DNA from: Solihabitans fulvus
GTDB taxonomy: Bacteria; Actinomycetota; Actinomycetes; Mycobacteriales; Pseudonocardiaceae
NCBI RefSeq assembly: GCF_008386585.1
Contig: NZ_VUOB01000059.1
Span: 62,773 to 126,772 of the forward strand
Direction: 5' to 3'
Length of the DNA stretch: 64,000 bases
Shown: piece by piece, positions 53,272 through 63,150 of the stretch
Layout of the letters: every line of letters begins with the position of its first letter
Numbering within the stretch: the stretch's first letter is position 1
Notes under the pieces: model-generated
Databases searched by the model: none
What the model was told of the DNA's origin: nothing
The model's input: only the letters and a program-made list of their open reading frames with translations
Translations under genes and position numbers: made by a program

Positions 53272-54183
53272 ATGCAACTGGACGGTGTGCTGTTCTTTCC
53301 GGTCACGCCCTTCCATCCGGACGGCTCCGTCGCGGAGGACGTGCTTGCCGAGCACATCAAGCACGGGGTGGCGGCGGGTCCAGGCGGGGTGTTCGTCGCA
53401 TGCGGGACGGGCGAGTTCCACGCCCTGGAACCCGAGGAGTTCGAGCGCTGCGTGCGGGTCGCCGTCGAGGCGACCGCGGGACGCGTGCCGGTGTTCGCCG
53501 GCGCGGGCGGCCCGCTGCCCACCGCGATCCGCTACGCGCGCGCGGCCGCGCGGGCCGGCGCGGACGGCGTGCTGCTGCTGCCGCCCTACCTCGTGACGAG
53601 CCCGCCGAGCGGCCTGGTGCGGTACGTGCGCGCCGTCGCCGAGTCCACCGACCTGTCGCTGATCGTCTACCAGCGCAACAACGCCGTGTTCACGCCGGAG
53701 ACCGCGGTCGAGGTCGCCGAGCTGCCCACCGTCGTCGGCTTCAAGGACGGCATCGGCGACGTGGACCTGTTGCAGCGCATCGTGCTCGCCGTGCGGGCCG
53801 CGGTGCACAAGCCGTTCCAGTTCTTCAACGGCCTGCCGACCGCCGAGCTGACCGTGCCGGCCTACCGGGGCATCGGCGTCGACCTGTACTCCTCCGCGGT
53901 GTTCTGCTTCGCGCCGGACATCTCGCTCGGCTTCTACCGGGCCGTGCGCGACGGCGACGACGAGCTGGTCCGCCGCCTGCTCACCGAGTTCTACCGCCCG
54001 CTGGTCGAACTGCGCGACCTGGTGCCCGGCTACGCGGTGTCCCTGGTCAAGGCCGGCGTCCGGCTGACCGGGCTGGACGTCGGCGGCGTCCGGCCGCCGC
54101 TGGTCGACCCGACGCCGGAGCACATCGCCGCGCTGGAACGGATCACCTCGGCGGGCCGCGCGGTTCTTGGGGCGACCGCATGA
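53272..54183 (+). CDS. kdgD: 5-dehydro-4-deoxyglucarate dehydratase
   Basis: 303-aa class I aldolase-fold (DHDPS-like) enzyme that decarboxylates and dehydrates 5-keto-4-deoxyglucarate to 2-oxoglutarate semialdehyde. Typical opening MQLDGVLFFPVTPFHPDG, GGVFVACGTGEF, a YQRNNAVFT segment with the conserved Tyr, and VVGFKDGIGDVDLLQRI with the Schiff-base Lys. ATG 53272 is chosen because GAGG lies 10 nt upstream and the family starts here; ATG 53260 is an alternative. First gene of the right arm; ATGA overlap with the next gene. Confidence 0.94.
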   Translation: MQLDGVLFFPVTPFHPDGSVAEDVLAEHIKHGVAAGPGGVFVACGTGEFHALEPEEFERCVRVAVEATAGRVPVFAGAGGPLPTAIRYARAAARAGADGVLLLPPYLVTSPPSGLVRYVRAVAESTDLSLIVYQRNNAVFTPETAVEVAELPTVVGFKDGIGDVDLLQRIVLAVRAAVHKPFQFFNGLPTAELTVPAYRGIGVDLYSSAVFCFAPDISLGFYRAVRDGDDELVRRLLTEFYRPLVELRDLVPGYAVSLVKAGVRLTGLDVGGVRPPLVDPTPEHIAALERITSAGRAVLGATA

Positions 54184-55439
54184 AGATCACCGACATCACG
54201 CTGACACCGATCGCGTTCCCGGATCCGCCGCTGCTCAACTCGGCCGGCGTGCACGAACCGTGGGCGCTGCGCACGATCGTCGAGGTGCGCACCGACGACG
54301 GGCTGCTTGGGCTCGGCGAGACCTACGGCGACCTCGGCCACCTCGACCGGCTGCGCGCCGTCGTCCCCGGCCTGCTCGGCCTCGACGTGTACGCGCTCAA
54401 CGCCATGCACCGCAGCGTCGCCGACGCGCTCGGCGGCGCGGTCGGCGCGGACCGGCACGGGCTCACTGGCGACGTCACCCCGGCCGGCACCGTCGACCGC
54501 GTCTACTCGCCCTTCGAGGTGGCGTGCCTGGACATCCAGGGCAGGGCGGCCGGCGTGCCCGTGTCGGACCTGCTCGGCGGCGCCGTGCGGGACCGGGTGC
54601 CCTACAGCGCCTACCTGTTCTACAAGTGGGCGGGCCACCCCGGTGCCGAGCCCGACGAGTGGGGGGCCGCCCTCGACGCCGACGGCATCGTCGCGCAGGC
54701 GCGCACGCTGATCGACCGGCACGGGTTCGGCTCCATCAAGCTCAAGGGCGGGGTTTTCCCGCCGGAGCAGGAGATCGAGGCCGTGCACGCGCTGCGGGCC
54801 GCGTTCCCCGGTGTGCCGCTTCGGCTTGACCCCAACGCGGCCTGGACAACGGAGACCTCGCTGCGGGTCGCCGACGAGCTGGCCGGTGTGCTGGAGTACC
54901 TGGAGGACCCGACGCCGACCATCGCGGGGATGGCGGAGGTCGCCGCCCGCTCGCCGATGCCGTTGGCCACCAACATGTGCGTGGTTGCCTTCGAGCACCT
55001 GCCCGAGTCCGTCGCCCGCGATGCCGTGCAGGTGCTGCTGTCCGACCATCACTACTGGGGCGGGCTGAGCCGGTCGCGCAACCTCGCCGCGATCTGCGAC
55101 ACCTTCGGCATCGGGCTGTCCATGCACTCCAACTCGCACCTTGGCATCAGCCTCGCCGGGATGACCCACCTCGCCGCGGCGACGCCGAACCTCAACTACG
55201 CCTGCGACACGCACTATCCGTGGAACGCGGCCGACGACGTCGTTCTGTCCGGCGCACTGTCCTTTGTGGACGGTGCGGTGCCGGTGCCGACCGGGCCGGG
55301 CCTCGGCGTCGAGCTGGACCGCGACGCGCTCGCGCGACTCGCGGAGAACTACCGGACCTGCGGCATCACCACCCGCGACGACACCGGCTACATGCGGCGC
55401 GTCGAACCGGGCTTCGAGAAGAGGCTGCCACGATGGTGA
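54180..55439 (+). CDS. gudD: Glucarate dehydratase
   Basis: 419-aa enolase-superfamily enzyme dehydrating D-glucarate to 5-keto-4-deoxyglucarate. Seen: ITLTPIAFPDPPLLNSAGVHEPWALRTIVEV, SIKLKGG (the KxK general-base lysine motif), RLDPNAAWTTETSL (metal Asp and Asn), LEYLEDPTP (metal Glu), LATNMCVVAFEHL, and SMHSNSHLGIS with the catalytic His, which marks the glucarate branch. The ATG overlaps the stop of the preceding gene, and the end overlaps the next gene. Confidence 0.93.
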   Translation: MKITDITLTPIAFPDPPLLNSAGVHEPWALRTIVEVRTDDGLLGLGETYGDLGHLDRLRAVVPGLLGLDVYALNAMHRSVADALGGAVGADRHGLTGDVTPAGTVDRVYSPFEVACLDIQGRAAGVPVSDLLGGAVRDRVPYSAYLFYKWAGHPGAEPDEWGAALDADGIVAQARTLIDRHGFGSIKLKGGVFPPEQEIEAVHALRAAFPGVPLRLDPNAAWTTETSLRVADELAGVLEYLEDPTPTIAGMAEVAARSPMPLATNMCVVAFEHLPESVARDAVQVLLSDHHYWGGLSRSRNLAAICDTFGIGLSMHSNSHLGISLAGMTHLAAATPNLNYACDTHYPWNAADDVVLSGALSFVDGAVPVPTGPGLGVELDRDALARLAENYRTCGITTRDDTGYMRRVEPGFEKRLPRW

Positions 55440-56596
55440 CCAGCGTCGCCTACGCCTACCCGTGGGACCTGGTCGGCGATCCCGCCGCGGCGGAACGGAT
55501 CGCCGGGATCGGCGCGGACGCCGTCGCGCTCGCGGCGTCCTACCACACCGTCCGGGCGGCGACCCCGTTCCACCCGGCGCGCAGGGTGGTCGACGCGCGG
55601 CACGCCGCGCTGTACGTGCCGATCCGGCCGGAAGCCTGGCGGGGCAACCGACTCGTGCCGGCCCCGCCGTCCTGGGTCGACGGCGACGACCCGTTCGGCG
55701 CGGCCGCGAGCGCGCTGCGCGCGGTCGGCAGGCCCGTGTACGCCTGGACCGTGCTCACCCACGCCAGCCGCCTCGGCGACGCGCACCCCGAGCTGACCGT
55801 GCGCAACGCCTTCGGCGATCGATACCCATACGCCCTGTGCCCGAGCAACCCCGACGTCGTCGAGTACTGCCGGACACTGGTCGCCGAGATCGTCCACTGT
55901 GGACAGCCGGACGGCATGGTGCTGGAGGCCTGCGGGCAGCTGGGCTTCGTGCACGGTGGGCACCACGAGAAGACCGACGGCGCGGACTGGACCGCCACCC
56001 AGCAACAGCTACTGTCCCTGTGCTTCTGCGCGGCGTGCGAGCGCCGGTATGGCGACGCCGGCATCGACCCGGCGGAACTGCGCGCCGCCGTCCGGGCCGC
56101 GGTGACCGACGGACGTGCCGACAGCGTGCCCGAGGCGCTGGGGGAGGAGCTGGCCGCCTCGGTGTCCTCGGTGCGCGCCGAGGTGCTGCGCCACCTGCGC
56201 CAGACGCTCATCGGCGAGATCCGCGCGCTCGCGCCGGGAACCAGGATCGTGCTGCACGCCTCGGCCGACGAGTGGGCCACCGGCCCGTTCGCCCCCGTGG
56301 CGAGCGACACCGGCGGCGAGGTCGACGCGCTGACGCTGACCTGCTGGCCCGGCCCCGAGCGCAGCGTCCCCGCGATCCGCGCCCTGCGCGAGCTGGTCGG
56401 GCCGGACGCGCGGATCGCCGGCTACCTGCTCGCCCTGCCGCCCCGCCCCGTCGACGGCGCGGCCCTACTGGCGGAGCTGCTGCGCTACCGAGCCGAGGGC
56501 ATGGCCGAGTTCCACCTGTACCACGCAGGCCTCGCCTCGGTGGACCGGCTGGCCGCGATGCGGAACGCGCTCGCCGGACTACGCGATGCAACCTGA
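55433..56596 (+). CDS. Uncharacterised protein of the uronate operon, possibly a TIM-barrel glycosidase-like enzyme
   Basis: 387 aa, overlapping glucarate dehydratase by 7 nt, so part of the operon. No signal peptide. Segments alternate strand/helix as in a barrel: VTSVAYAYPWDLVGDP, GADAVALAASYHTVRA, PVYAWTVLTHASRLGDAHPELTVRNAFGD, ALCPSNPDVVEYCRTL, LEACGQLGFVHGGHHEK. A CFCAACERRYGDAGI motif resembles the CxCxxC element of hypothetical GH-like barrel families. Further conserved-looking parts are VLHASADEW and ALTLTCWPGPE. In Streptomyces such proteins are labelled alanine-rich or hypothetical. A role in releasing or opening a uronate derivative is inferred from context only. Confidence 0.7.
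   Translation: MVTSVAYAYPWDLVGDPAAAERIAGIGADAVALAASYHTVRAATPFHPARRVVDARHAALYVPIRPEAWRGNRLVPAPPSWVDGDDPFGAAASALRAVGRPVYAWTVLTHASRLGDAHPELTVRNAFGDRYPYALCPSNPDVVEYCRTLVAEIVHCGQPDGMVLEACGQLGFVHGGHHEKTDGADWTATQQQLLSLCFCAACERRYGDAGIDPAELRAAVRAAVTDGRADSVPEALGEELAASVSSVRAEVLRHLRQTLIGEIRALAPGTRIVLHASADEWATGPFAPVASDTGGEVDALTLTCWPGPERSVPAIRALRELVGPDARIAGYLLALPPRPVDGAALLAELLRYRAEGMAEFHLYHAGLASVDRLAAMRNALAGLRDAT
55893..55903. repeat. TCCACTGTGGA motif copy 4
   Basis: Exact copy inside the uncharacterised uronate-operon gene, read as Ile-Val-His-Cys-Gly-Gln with the uncommon codons TGT and GGA. Confidence 0.6.
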
Positions 56597-56622
56597 ATCC
56601 GTACGAACCACGTCCTTGGCGC

Positions 56623-57132
56623 ATGAGACGCATAGGAACCGTTGTAGGCGCCGGCATGCTGCTGCTCCTGGCAACCGCCTGCGCGAACCCACAGGCCACG
56701 GGGAGCGGCGCCGGATCGGGTCCTGAGCTGACCACGCTGCCCGGCGCGTCAGCCACCTCGACCAGCCCGCCGGCGAGCACGCTGCCGATGCCGGTCGACC
56801 CGATCAAGCCCAAGCCGCCCAACGGCGGAAAGCCGGTGCCCGCCGCGCAACTGGACCTGGCCGCGCTGCCGACCGACTACCCGAAGAGCGTGTGGATCGA
56901 GGGTGACGGCACCGTGCTCGGCCTCACCGGCCAGGAGGGCGGCTGCTCCAAGGTCAGGGCCGACCTGACCGAGCAGACCGACACGGTCGTCCGCGTGCAC
57001 CTGGTGGAGACCTCACCCGTCGAGACCCGGCCCTGCACGATGGACCTGCGCTATCCGCCGCTGACGGTGCACCTGGCCGCGCCGCTCGGTGCCAGGACGG
57101 TCGCGGTCACCGTGAGCGCCGAGAAGAAGTGA
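56623..57132 (+). CDS. Small lipoprotein A
   Basis: 169 aa: signal MRRIGTVVGAGMLLLLATA with lipobox ATAC, a Ser/Thr/Pro linker (GASATSTSPPASTLPMP), then a compact ~85-residue domain (LDLAALPTDYPKSVWIEGDGTVLGLTGQEGGCSKVRADL, PCTMDLRYPPLTVHLAAPLG) with two cysteines. Similar in layout to the next gene, so they look like tandem paralogues. Function unknown. It lies 26 bp after the uronate operon and could be co-transcribed by read-through. Confidence 0.8.
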   Translation: MRRIGTVVGAGMLLLLATACANPQATGSGAGSGPELTTLPGASATSTSPPASTLPMPVDPIKPKPPNGGKPVPAAQLDLAALPTDYPKSVWIEGDGTVLGLTGQEGGCSKVRADLTEQTDTVVRVHLVETSPVETRPCTMDLRYPPLTVHLAAPLGARTVAVTVSAEKK

Positions 57133-57136
57133 CCAG

Positions 57137-57772
57137 ATGTCGAGCAACCCGTTGCCCGTCGAGTTCCGTCCTCGGGGCATGAGACCGTCGCTGAGGTTCG
57201 GAATGCTCGGGGCCGCCGTGGCGGCGGGCGTGCTGACGCTGTCCGCCTGCGGGCCGACGACCCAGGTCGGCGGGCCCGCGGTGCCCACGATCTCCAACCC
57301 GGCAGGCGGCTCGTCCAGCACCGCGCCGCCCGCCAACAGCCCGGCCCCGCCGACCTCAGGCAGCGTGACCGCGCCGCCCTTCAGCCCGCCGCCGCGCAAC
57401 ACGCTGCCCATCCCCACCACCGAGCCTGCCCCGGCCCCGCCCGCGAGCGGCCCGCCGCCCAACGCGGGCCCGGTGCCGCCCAACGAGGTGGACGCGAGCG
57501 GCCTGCCGGCCGGCACCCCGCACGACGTGTACACGGAGAACGGCGGCCGCACGGTCGGCCTGGTCGTCGAGCAGTCCGGCTGCCGCGAGGTGCACGGCGA
57601 GCTCGCCGGCGAGTCGGCGGGGAAGATTCAGCTGGTGCTGGTCACCGTGGATCGCAGCGGGCACGGCATGTGCCCCCAGTATGTCCGCTCGGTCCGCGTG
57701 AGCGTCGACCTGACCGCGCCGCTCGGTGAGCGCGTCGTGGTCCTCACAGTCCGAACCGACCGCGCCAACTGA
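57137..57772 (+). CDS. Small lipoprotein B
   Basis: 211 aa: signal region (RPSLRFGMLGAAVAAGVLTLSA) with lipobox LSAC, a long Pro/Ser/Thr-rich wall-spanning linker (about residues 45-115), then a domain like that of lipoprotein A (VYTENGGRTVGLVVEQSGCREVHGEL, CPQYVRSVRVSVDLTAPLGERVVVLTVR). The shared GGCS/SGCR Cys, PC/CP Cys and APLG...V(V/T) end support duplication. It is 4 bp after gene A. ATG 57179 is a possible later start. Confidence 0.8.
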   Translation: MSSNPLPVEFRPRGMRPSLRFGMLGAAVAAGVLTLSACGPTTQVGGPAVPTISNPAGGSSSTAPPANSPAPPTSGSVTAPPFSPPPRNTLPIPTTEPAPAPPASGPPPNAGPVPPNEVDASGLPAGTPHDVYTENGGRTVGLVVEQSGCREVHGELAGESAGKIQLVLVTVDRSGHGMCPQYVRSVRVSVDLTAPLGERVVVLTVRTDRAN

Positions 57773-57784
57773 CCACTGGCGCGA

Positions 57785-57822
57785 TGTAGGGCCCAGGACG
57801 GCGGGGCGTCCTGGGCCCTACA
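57785..57822. terminator. Bidirectional terminator between lipoprotein B and fumarase genes
   Basis: 15-bp perfect stem (57785-57799 with 57808-57822), 8-nt loop, followed by ACAACGTTTCT on the plus strand; convergent gap. Confidence 0.9.
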
Positions 57823-57843
57823 ACAACGTTTCTGGACTCCGCG

Positions 57844-59499
<1,656 letters not shown>

Positions 59500-59741
59500 G
59501 TCGCGGGCTCCCTTGCACGCGGTGGGTTCCACCGGACGTTACCGGTACGCCGAGAGACGAAGTCACCGGACGGCTGTGATCCCCATCCGATTTTCCGATC
59601 GTCCGCGGAAGGAGCCCGGATATACGGAAGGCCGGGCCCGCCCCCGACGGCCCCGACCTTCCTCAGCGGGCGACTACGGCACTTGGAGCACCGCCCTAGC
59701 CGCTTGGCTTCAGTGCGCAGGTTGAGTACGCACAAACTGTC

Positions 59742-59755
59742 GTGACCTGGGTCAC
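59742..59755. promoter_or_regulatory. CRP-like palindrome upstream of fumA
   Basis: GTGACC-TG-GGTCAC, which fits GTGA-N6-TCAC, the core of cAMP-receptor-protein sites in actinobacteria. It lies 243 bp upstream of fumA, somewhat far for direct activation. Confidence 0.4.
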
Positions 59756-59786
59756 AAGTCAATGCGGCTGTACGGGTGAACCTGGT

Positions 59787-59811
59787 GGGGCCGCCTGCCC
59801 GAGGCGGCCCC
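59787..59811 (-). terminator. Terminator after sigB
   Basis: 10-bp perfect stem (59787-59796 with 59802-59811), 5-nt loop, 38 nt downstream of the sigB stop on the minus strand. Confidence 0.75.
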
Positions 59812-59849
59812 GACCCGCGTTCGTCTCCCCGCGTTCGTCCCTGCCGACG

Positions 59850-60821
59850 TCAGCTCGCGTAGGCGCGCAGCCGCTCGGCGCGGTCCCCCTGCCGGAGCTT
59901 GGACATGACCTCGCGCTCGATCTGGCGGACCCGCTCGCGGGACAGCCCGAAGCGCTTGCCGATCTGGTCAAGCGTCCTTGGCTGGCCGTCCTCGAGGCCG
60001 TAGCGCAGCCGGATCACCCACTGCTCCCGCTCGTCCAGGGTGGCCAGCACGCGGCGCAGGTCGTCCTGGAGCAGACCGGAGATCACGGCGCTCTCGGCGT
60101 CGGTGGCCTCGCCGTCCTCGATGAAGTCACCGAGCGGCGCGTCCTCCTCGGCGCCGACCGGCATGTCCAGGCTTACCGGGTCGCGGGCGTGGTCGAGCAG
60201 GTCGGCGACCTTCTCCGGGGTCAGGCCGACCTCCTTGCCGATCTCCTCGTGCGTCGCCTCGCGGCCGAGCTGCTGGTGCAGGTCGCGCTTGATCCTGGAG
60301 ATCTTGTTGACCTGCTCCACCAGATGAACGGGAAGGCGGATCGTTCGACTCTGATCAGCCATTCCACGCGTGATGGCCTGACGGATCCACCACGTCGCAT
60401 AGGTCGAGAACTTGAATCCCTTGGCGTAGTCGAACTTCTCCACCGCGCGGATCAGGCCCAGGTTGCCTTCCTGGATCAGATCGAGCAGCGGCATTCCGCG
60501 ACCGGTGTAACGCTTCGCCAGCGAAACAACGAGTCGAAGATTCGCTTCCAACAGGTGGTTCTTTGCGACGTGGCCATCCCGGATGAGCGCGCTCAGTTCG
60601 GAGCGCCGCTTGGGGGCGAGCCGTTTCGCGGTCTCCAGCATGTGTTGGGCGAAGACACCTGCCTCGATCCGCTTGGCGAGCTCGACCTCTTCGGCTGCTG
60701 TGAGCAGGGCGGTCCGCCCGATGCCGTTCAGGTAGACTCGAACCAGGTCGGCTGCTGGTCCCTGCGCGTCGAGATCGCCCTCGGCGCTGACCTCGGGGTC
60801 ATAGGTCTGTGGGACGGTCAT
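59850..60821 (-). CDS. sigB: Primary-like (group 2) sigma factor SigB
   Basis: 323-aa sigma-70 protein lacking the long region 1.1. Region 1.2 is DLVRVYLNGIGRTALLTAAEEVELAKRIE; region 2 has LIQEGNLGLIRAVEKFDYAKGFKFSTYATWWIRQAI (2.3-2.4, -10 recognition). Region 3 is DQSRTIRLPVHLVEQVNKI; region 4 contains the HTH TLDQIGKRFGLSRERVRQIEREVMSKLR. Size and sequence match SigB/HrdD-type non-essential stress sigma factors. ATG 60821 follows a strong GGGGGAGGGAG. An ECF-type promoter lies about 130 bp upstream. In mycobacteria and corynebacteria sigB lies beside ideR/dtxR; here it is 36 kb away. Confidence 0.95.
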   Translation of the reverse strand: MTVPQTYDPEVSAEGDLDAQGPAADLVRVYLNGIGRTALLTAAEEVELAKRIEAGVFAQHMLETAKRLAPKRRSELSALIRDGHVAKNHLLEANLRLVVSLAKRYTGRGMPLLDLIQEGNLGLIRAVEKFDYAKGFKFSTYATWWIRQAITRGMADQSRTIRLPVHLVEQVNKISRIKRDLHQQLGREATHEEIGKEVGLTPEKVADLLDHARDPVSLDMPVGAEEDAPLGDFIEDGEATDAESAVISGLLQDDLRRVLATLDEREQWVIRLRYGLEDGQPRTLDQIGKRFGLSRERVRQIEREVMSKLRQGDRAERLRAYAS

Positions 60822-60950
60822 GATGCTCCCTCCCCCTTGTCACGGGCTGGCGTGCGGTCGCGTCACACACCTACGCGGCGCTGCGCGGCGTGCCATTCGG
60901 CGCTCGGCCATCCCCGTGCGGGATACCCTCGCCGTCTGGCTGGACACTGG

Positions 60951-60980
60951 GGAAACGAGTTCGAATCACAATTCGTTCCC
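60951..60980 (-). promoter_or_regulatory. SigR/SigH/SigE-type ECF promoter of sigB
   Basis: On the minus strand GGGAAC (60980-60975) is followed after 18 nt by GTTTCC (60956-60951), fitting the GGGAAY-N18-GTT pattern of oxidative/envelope-stress ECF sigma factors. It lies within an imperfect dyad from 60942 to 60986. Confidence 0.6.
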
Positions 60981-61085
60981 GTGTCCCCGATCTGGAGACG
61001 TCGCAGCGGTCACAGCGGTTGCTCGAGGAATCCTGAGGATTGCCTGAGAGGGACTCGGGTCACAACGTTCCGTGGTCGAGCGGGC

Positions 61086-61511
61086 TCAAACCTCGATGAT
61101 CAGAGTGAACGGTCCGTCGTTGACGCTGTGCACCGACATGGCGGCGCGAAACCTCCCGGTTTCCACCCGAGCGCCCCGTTCCCGCAGCTCCCGAACCACC
61201 GCGTCAACCAACGGCTGCGCGTCCTCCGGCGGGGCCGCCGCCGTCCACGACGGACGGCGGCCCTTCCTGGTGTCGCCGTACAGCGTGAACTGGCTCACCA
61301 CCAGTAGCGGGGCGCCGAGTGTGGCGCAGGACTCCTCGTCCCGCATGATCCGCGCCTCGTGCAGCTTGCGGGCCATCGTGGCCGCCTGCGCTGGCGTGTC
61401 CTCGCGGTGCACGCCAAGCAGCACCAACAGTCCCGGCTCGGCGATGGCCCCGACCACCTCGTCGTCCACGGTGACGCTCGCCTCGGTGACCCGCGCCGCA
61501 ACGGCCCTCAC
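61086..61511 (-). CDS. dtd: D-aminoacyl-tRNA deacylase
   Basis: 141-aa DTD enzyme that frees D-amino acids (and misattached Gly) from tRNAs. Complete family signature: RAVAARVTEASVTVDDEVVGAI, GLLVLLGVHREDT, ARIMRDEE, VVSQFTLYGDTRKGRRPSW (SQxTLY active-site motif) and a C-terminal VHSVNDGPFTLIIEV (the GP motif reads DGPFT; canonical is NxGPVT). GTG 61511 follows GGGGAGG. It lies 28 bp behind the methyltransferase gene and is probably co-transcribed. Confidence 0.95.
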   Translation of the reverse strand: MRAVAARVTEASVTVDDEVVGAIAEPGLLVLLGVHREDTPAQAATMARKLHEARIMRDEESCATLGAPLLVVSQFTLYGDTRKGRRPSWTAAAPPEDAQPLVDAVVRELRERGARVETGRFRAAMSVHSVNDGPFTLIIEV

Positions 61512-61539
61512 AGCTGCCTCCCCATCGCAGTGGTCCGCG

Positions 61540-63051
61540 TCACGACGCGGCGACCCAGTCCGCCGGCAGCAGCATGCCGTGCCGCACCAGCTCCCGGACC
61601 ATCGGCACCGCGGCGGCCGCCAACGCGTCCGCCGACTGGTCGTGCGCGAAGGCCAGCAGCGACACCAGGTCGAGCAGCGGCAGCGCGCCCCGACAGCCCG
61701 CCAACAGCGCGGCCGCCAACTCGTCGACCTCCTGCTGCCAGCCGGGCCCGTCCGTCCGGTGCAGCCTGCGCACCACCGAGGACCAGCCCTCCGCACCTGG
61801 CTCGGACACCTCCTCGAGGAGCACGGTCGGCGGCACGGTGAAACTGGTGGCCAGCAGCTGCTCCGGCGAGCCGTTCGCGCGCAGCCATGCCACCCGGTCC
61901 AGCCAGGCGGCCGACTCGGGGCCCAGCGGGTCGTCGTAGGCGTGCCGCAGGTCCTCGCAGACCAGCTCGGGATGCCGCGCGTCGGTGCGGCGCAGCGTCA
62001 CGAAGCCGAAGCCGATGCCCTCGACGTTGTTGGCGGCGAACCAGTCCAGCCACGCCGACGCCTTCTCCCTGCCCTCGGCGGACCGGGGATCCACCCCGGC
62101 GTCGCGCAGCCAGGTGCCCACGTACAGCGCCGGGTCGGCCACGTCCCGCTGCACGAACCAGGCGTCGACGCCGCCCCTTGGCAGCCAGGCGGAGACGCGG
62201 TCGGACCAGTCCTGGCCGCGCACGTGCAGCCACGAGGCCAGCAGCTGGCCGACGCCGCCGTCGGCGAGGAACGACGGCAGCTGCCGCACGACGAGCGCGC
62301 TGGCGTCGTCGCCCCCGAGGCCGGAGTCGCGGTAGACGTAGTCGACCCTTGGCGGGCCGACCACGAACGGCGGGTTGCACACGATCTGGTCGAAGCGGCG
62401 GCCTGCCACCGGCCCGAACCACTCGCCCCTGGCCAGTTCGACGTCCAGCTCGTTGAGCCGGAACGTGCCGGCGGCGAGGGCGAGTGCGCGCTCGGAGACG
62501 TCCGTTGCGGTGATCCGGCCCGCGTGCCGGCTCGCGTGCAGGGCCTGCACACCGCAGCCGGTGCCGAGGTCGAGCAGGGTGCCGACGGGCCGCCGCGAGG
62601 TCGCCCTGACCAGGCTCAGCGAGGCGTGCCCGACGCCGAGGACGTGATCGGCCGGGACCGGGGCGCCCTGCCTCAGGTCGGCGTCCAGGTCGGAGAACAC
62701 CCACCAGGAGCCCTCCTCGTCGCCGTGCGGGCGCACGTCCAGCCCGGCGCGCAGGGCGTCGCCGTCGGCCACGACCAGCTCGGCGGCGACGGCGTCCTCG
62801 ATGGACAGCGGGCCGAGCGCGGCGCGGACCGCCTGCGCAGGCTCGGCGTCGCCGAGCAGGAACAGCCGGATCAGCGTGCCGAGCGGACCGCCGTCCCGGC
62901 TCGCCCTGCGGGCGGCCTCCGGCTCGCCCCGGCCGAGCGCGGCGTGCGCCTGGGTGCCGAGCAGGTCGACGACGCCGTCCGCGTCGTAGCCGGTGGAACG
63001 GAACGCGTCGCGGAGCCGGTCGCAGAACGCCGGTGAAAGATCAGGAACCAC
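61540..63051 (-). CDS. Class I SAM-dependent methyltransferase (RlmG/HemK-like, NPPF motif)
   Basis: About 503 aa. The N-terminal ~140 residues have no clear domain name (SPAFCDRLRDAFRSTGYDADGVVDLLG). The methyltransferase core follows: GTLLDLGTGCGVQALHASRHAG (motif I), ITATDVSERALALA, and FDQIVCNPPFVVGPPR, the NPPF of methyltransferases acting on planar nitrogens such as rRNA guanines or glutamine amides. A C-terminal ~200-residue region follows (HPELVCEDLRHAYDDPLGPE). Likely rRNA or protein methylation; the exact target is unknown. The start is unsure: GTG 63051 begins the conserved part, GTG 63096 is open, and neither has a ribosome site. Confidence 0.85.
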   Translation of the reverse strand: MVPDLSPAFCDRLRDAFRSTGYDADGVVDLLGTQAHAALGRGEPEAARRASRDGGPLGTLIRLFLLGDAEPAQAVRAALGPLSIEDAVAAELVVADGDALRAGLDVRPHGDEEGSWWVFSDLDADLRQGAPVPADHVLGVGHASLSLVRATSRRPVGTLLDLGTGCGVQALHASRHAGRITATDVSERALALAAGTFRLNELDVELARGEWFGPVAGRRFDQIVCNPPFVVGPPRVDYVYRDSGLGGDDASALVVRQLPSFLADGGVGQLLASWLHVRGQDWSDRVSAWLPRGGVDAWFVQRDVADPALYVGTWLRDAGVDPRSAEGREKASAWLDWFAANNVEGIGFGFVTLRRTDARHPELVCEDLRHAYDDPLGPESAAWLDRVAWLRANGSPEQLLATSFTVPPTVLLEEVSEPGAEGWSSVVRRLHRTDGPGWQQEVDELAAALLAGCRGALPLLDLVSLLAFAHDQSADALAAAAVPMVRELVRHGMLLPADWVAAS

Positions 63052-63150
63052 GGTGTTGAATGCTCGCACCTCTCGGCAGAACGGGCTCACCCACACCCCG
63101 CCGACCCGTGGGCCCGCCCGACCCGGCGCACGAGCGGCCGCGAGACGCGG

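Larger units (their letters stand above)
59500..59849. other. 350-bp spacer between sigB and fumA
   Basis: Holds the sigB terminator (59787-59811), a GTGA-N6-TCAC site (59742-59755), an imperfect GGAAGG/CCTTCC dyad around 59626-59662 and a TATACG that could serve fumA. No protein or RNA gene seen. Confidence 0.5.

Noticed and set aside
60957..60969. GTTCGAATC, resembling a tRNA T-loop
   Set aside because: No flanking stems, anticodon arm or acceptor pairing; better explained as part of the ECF promoter dyad upstream of sigB.
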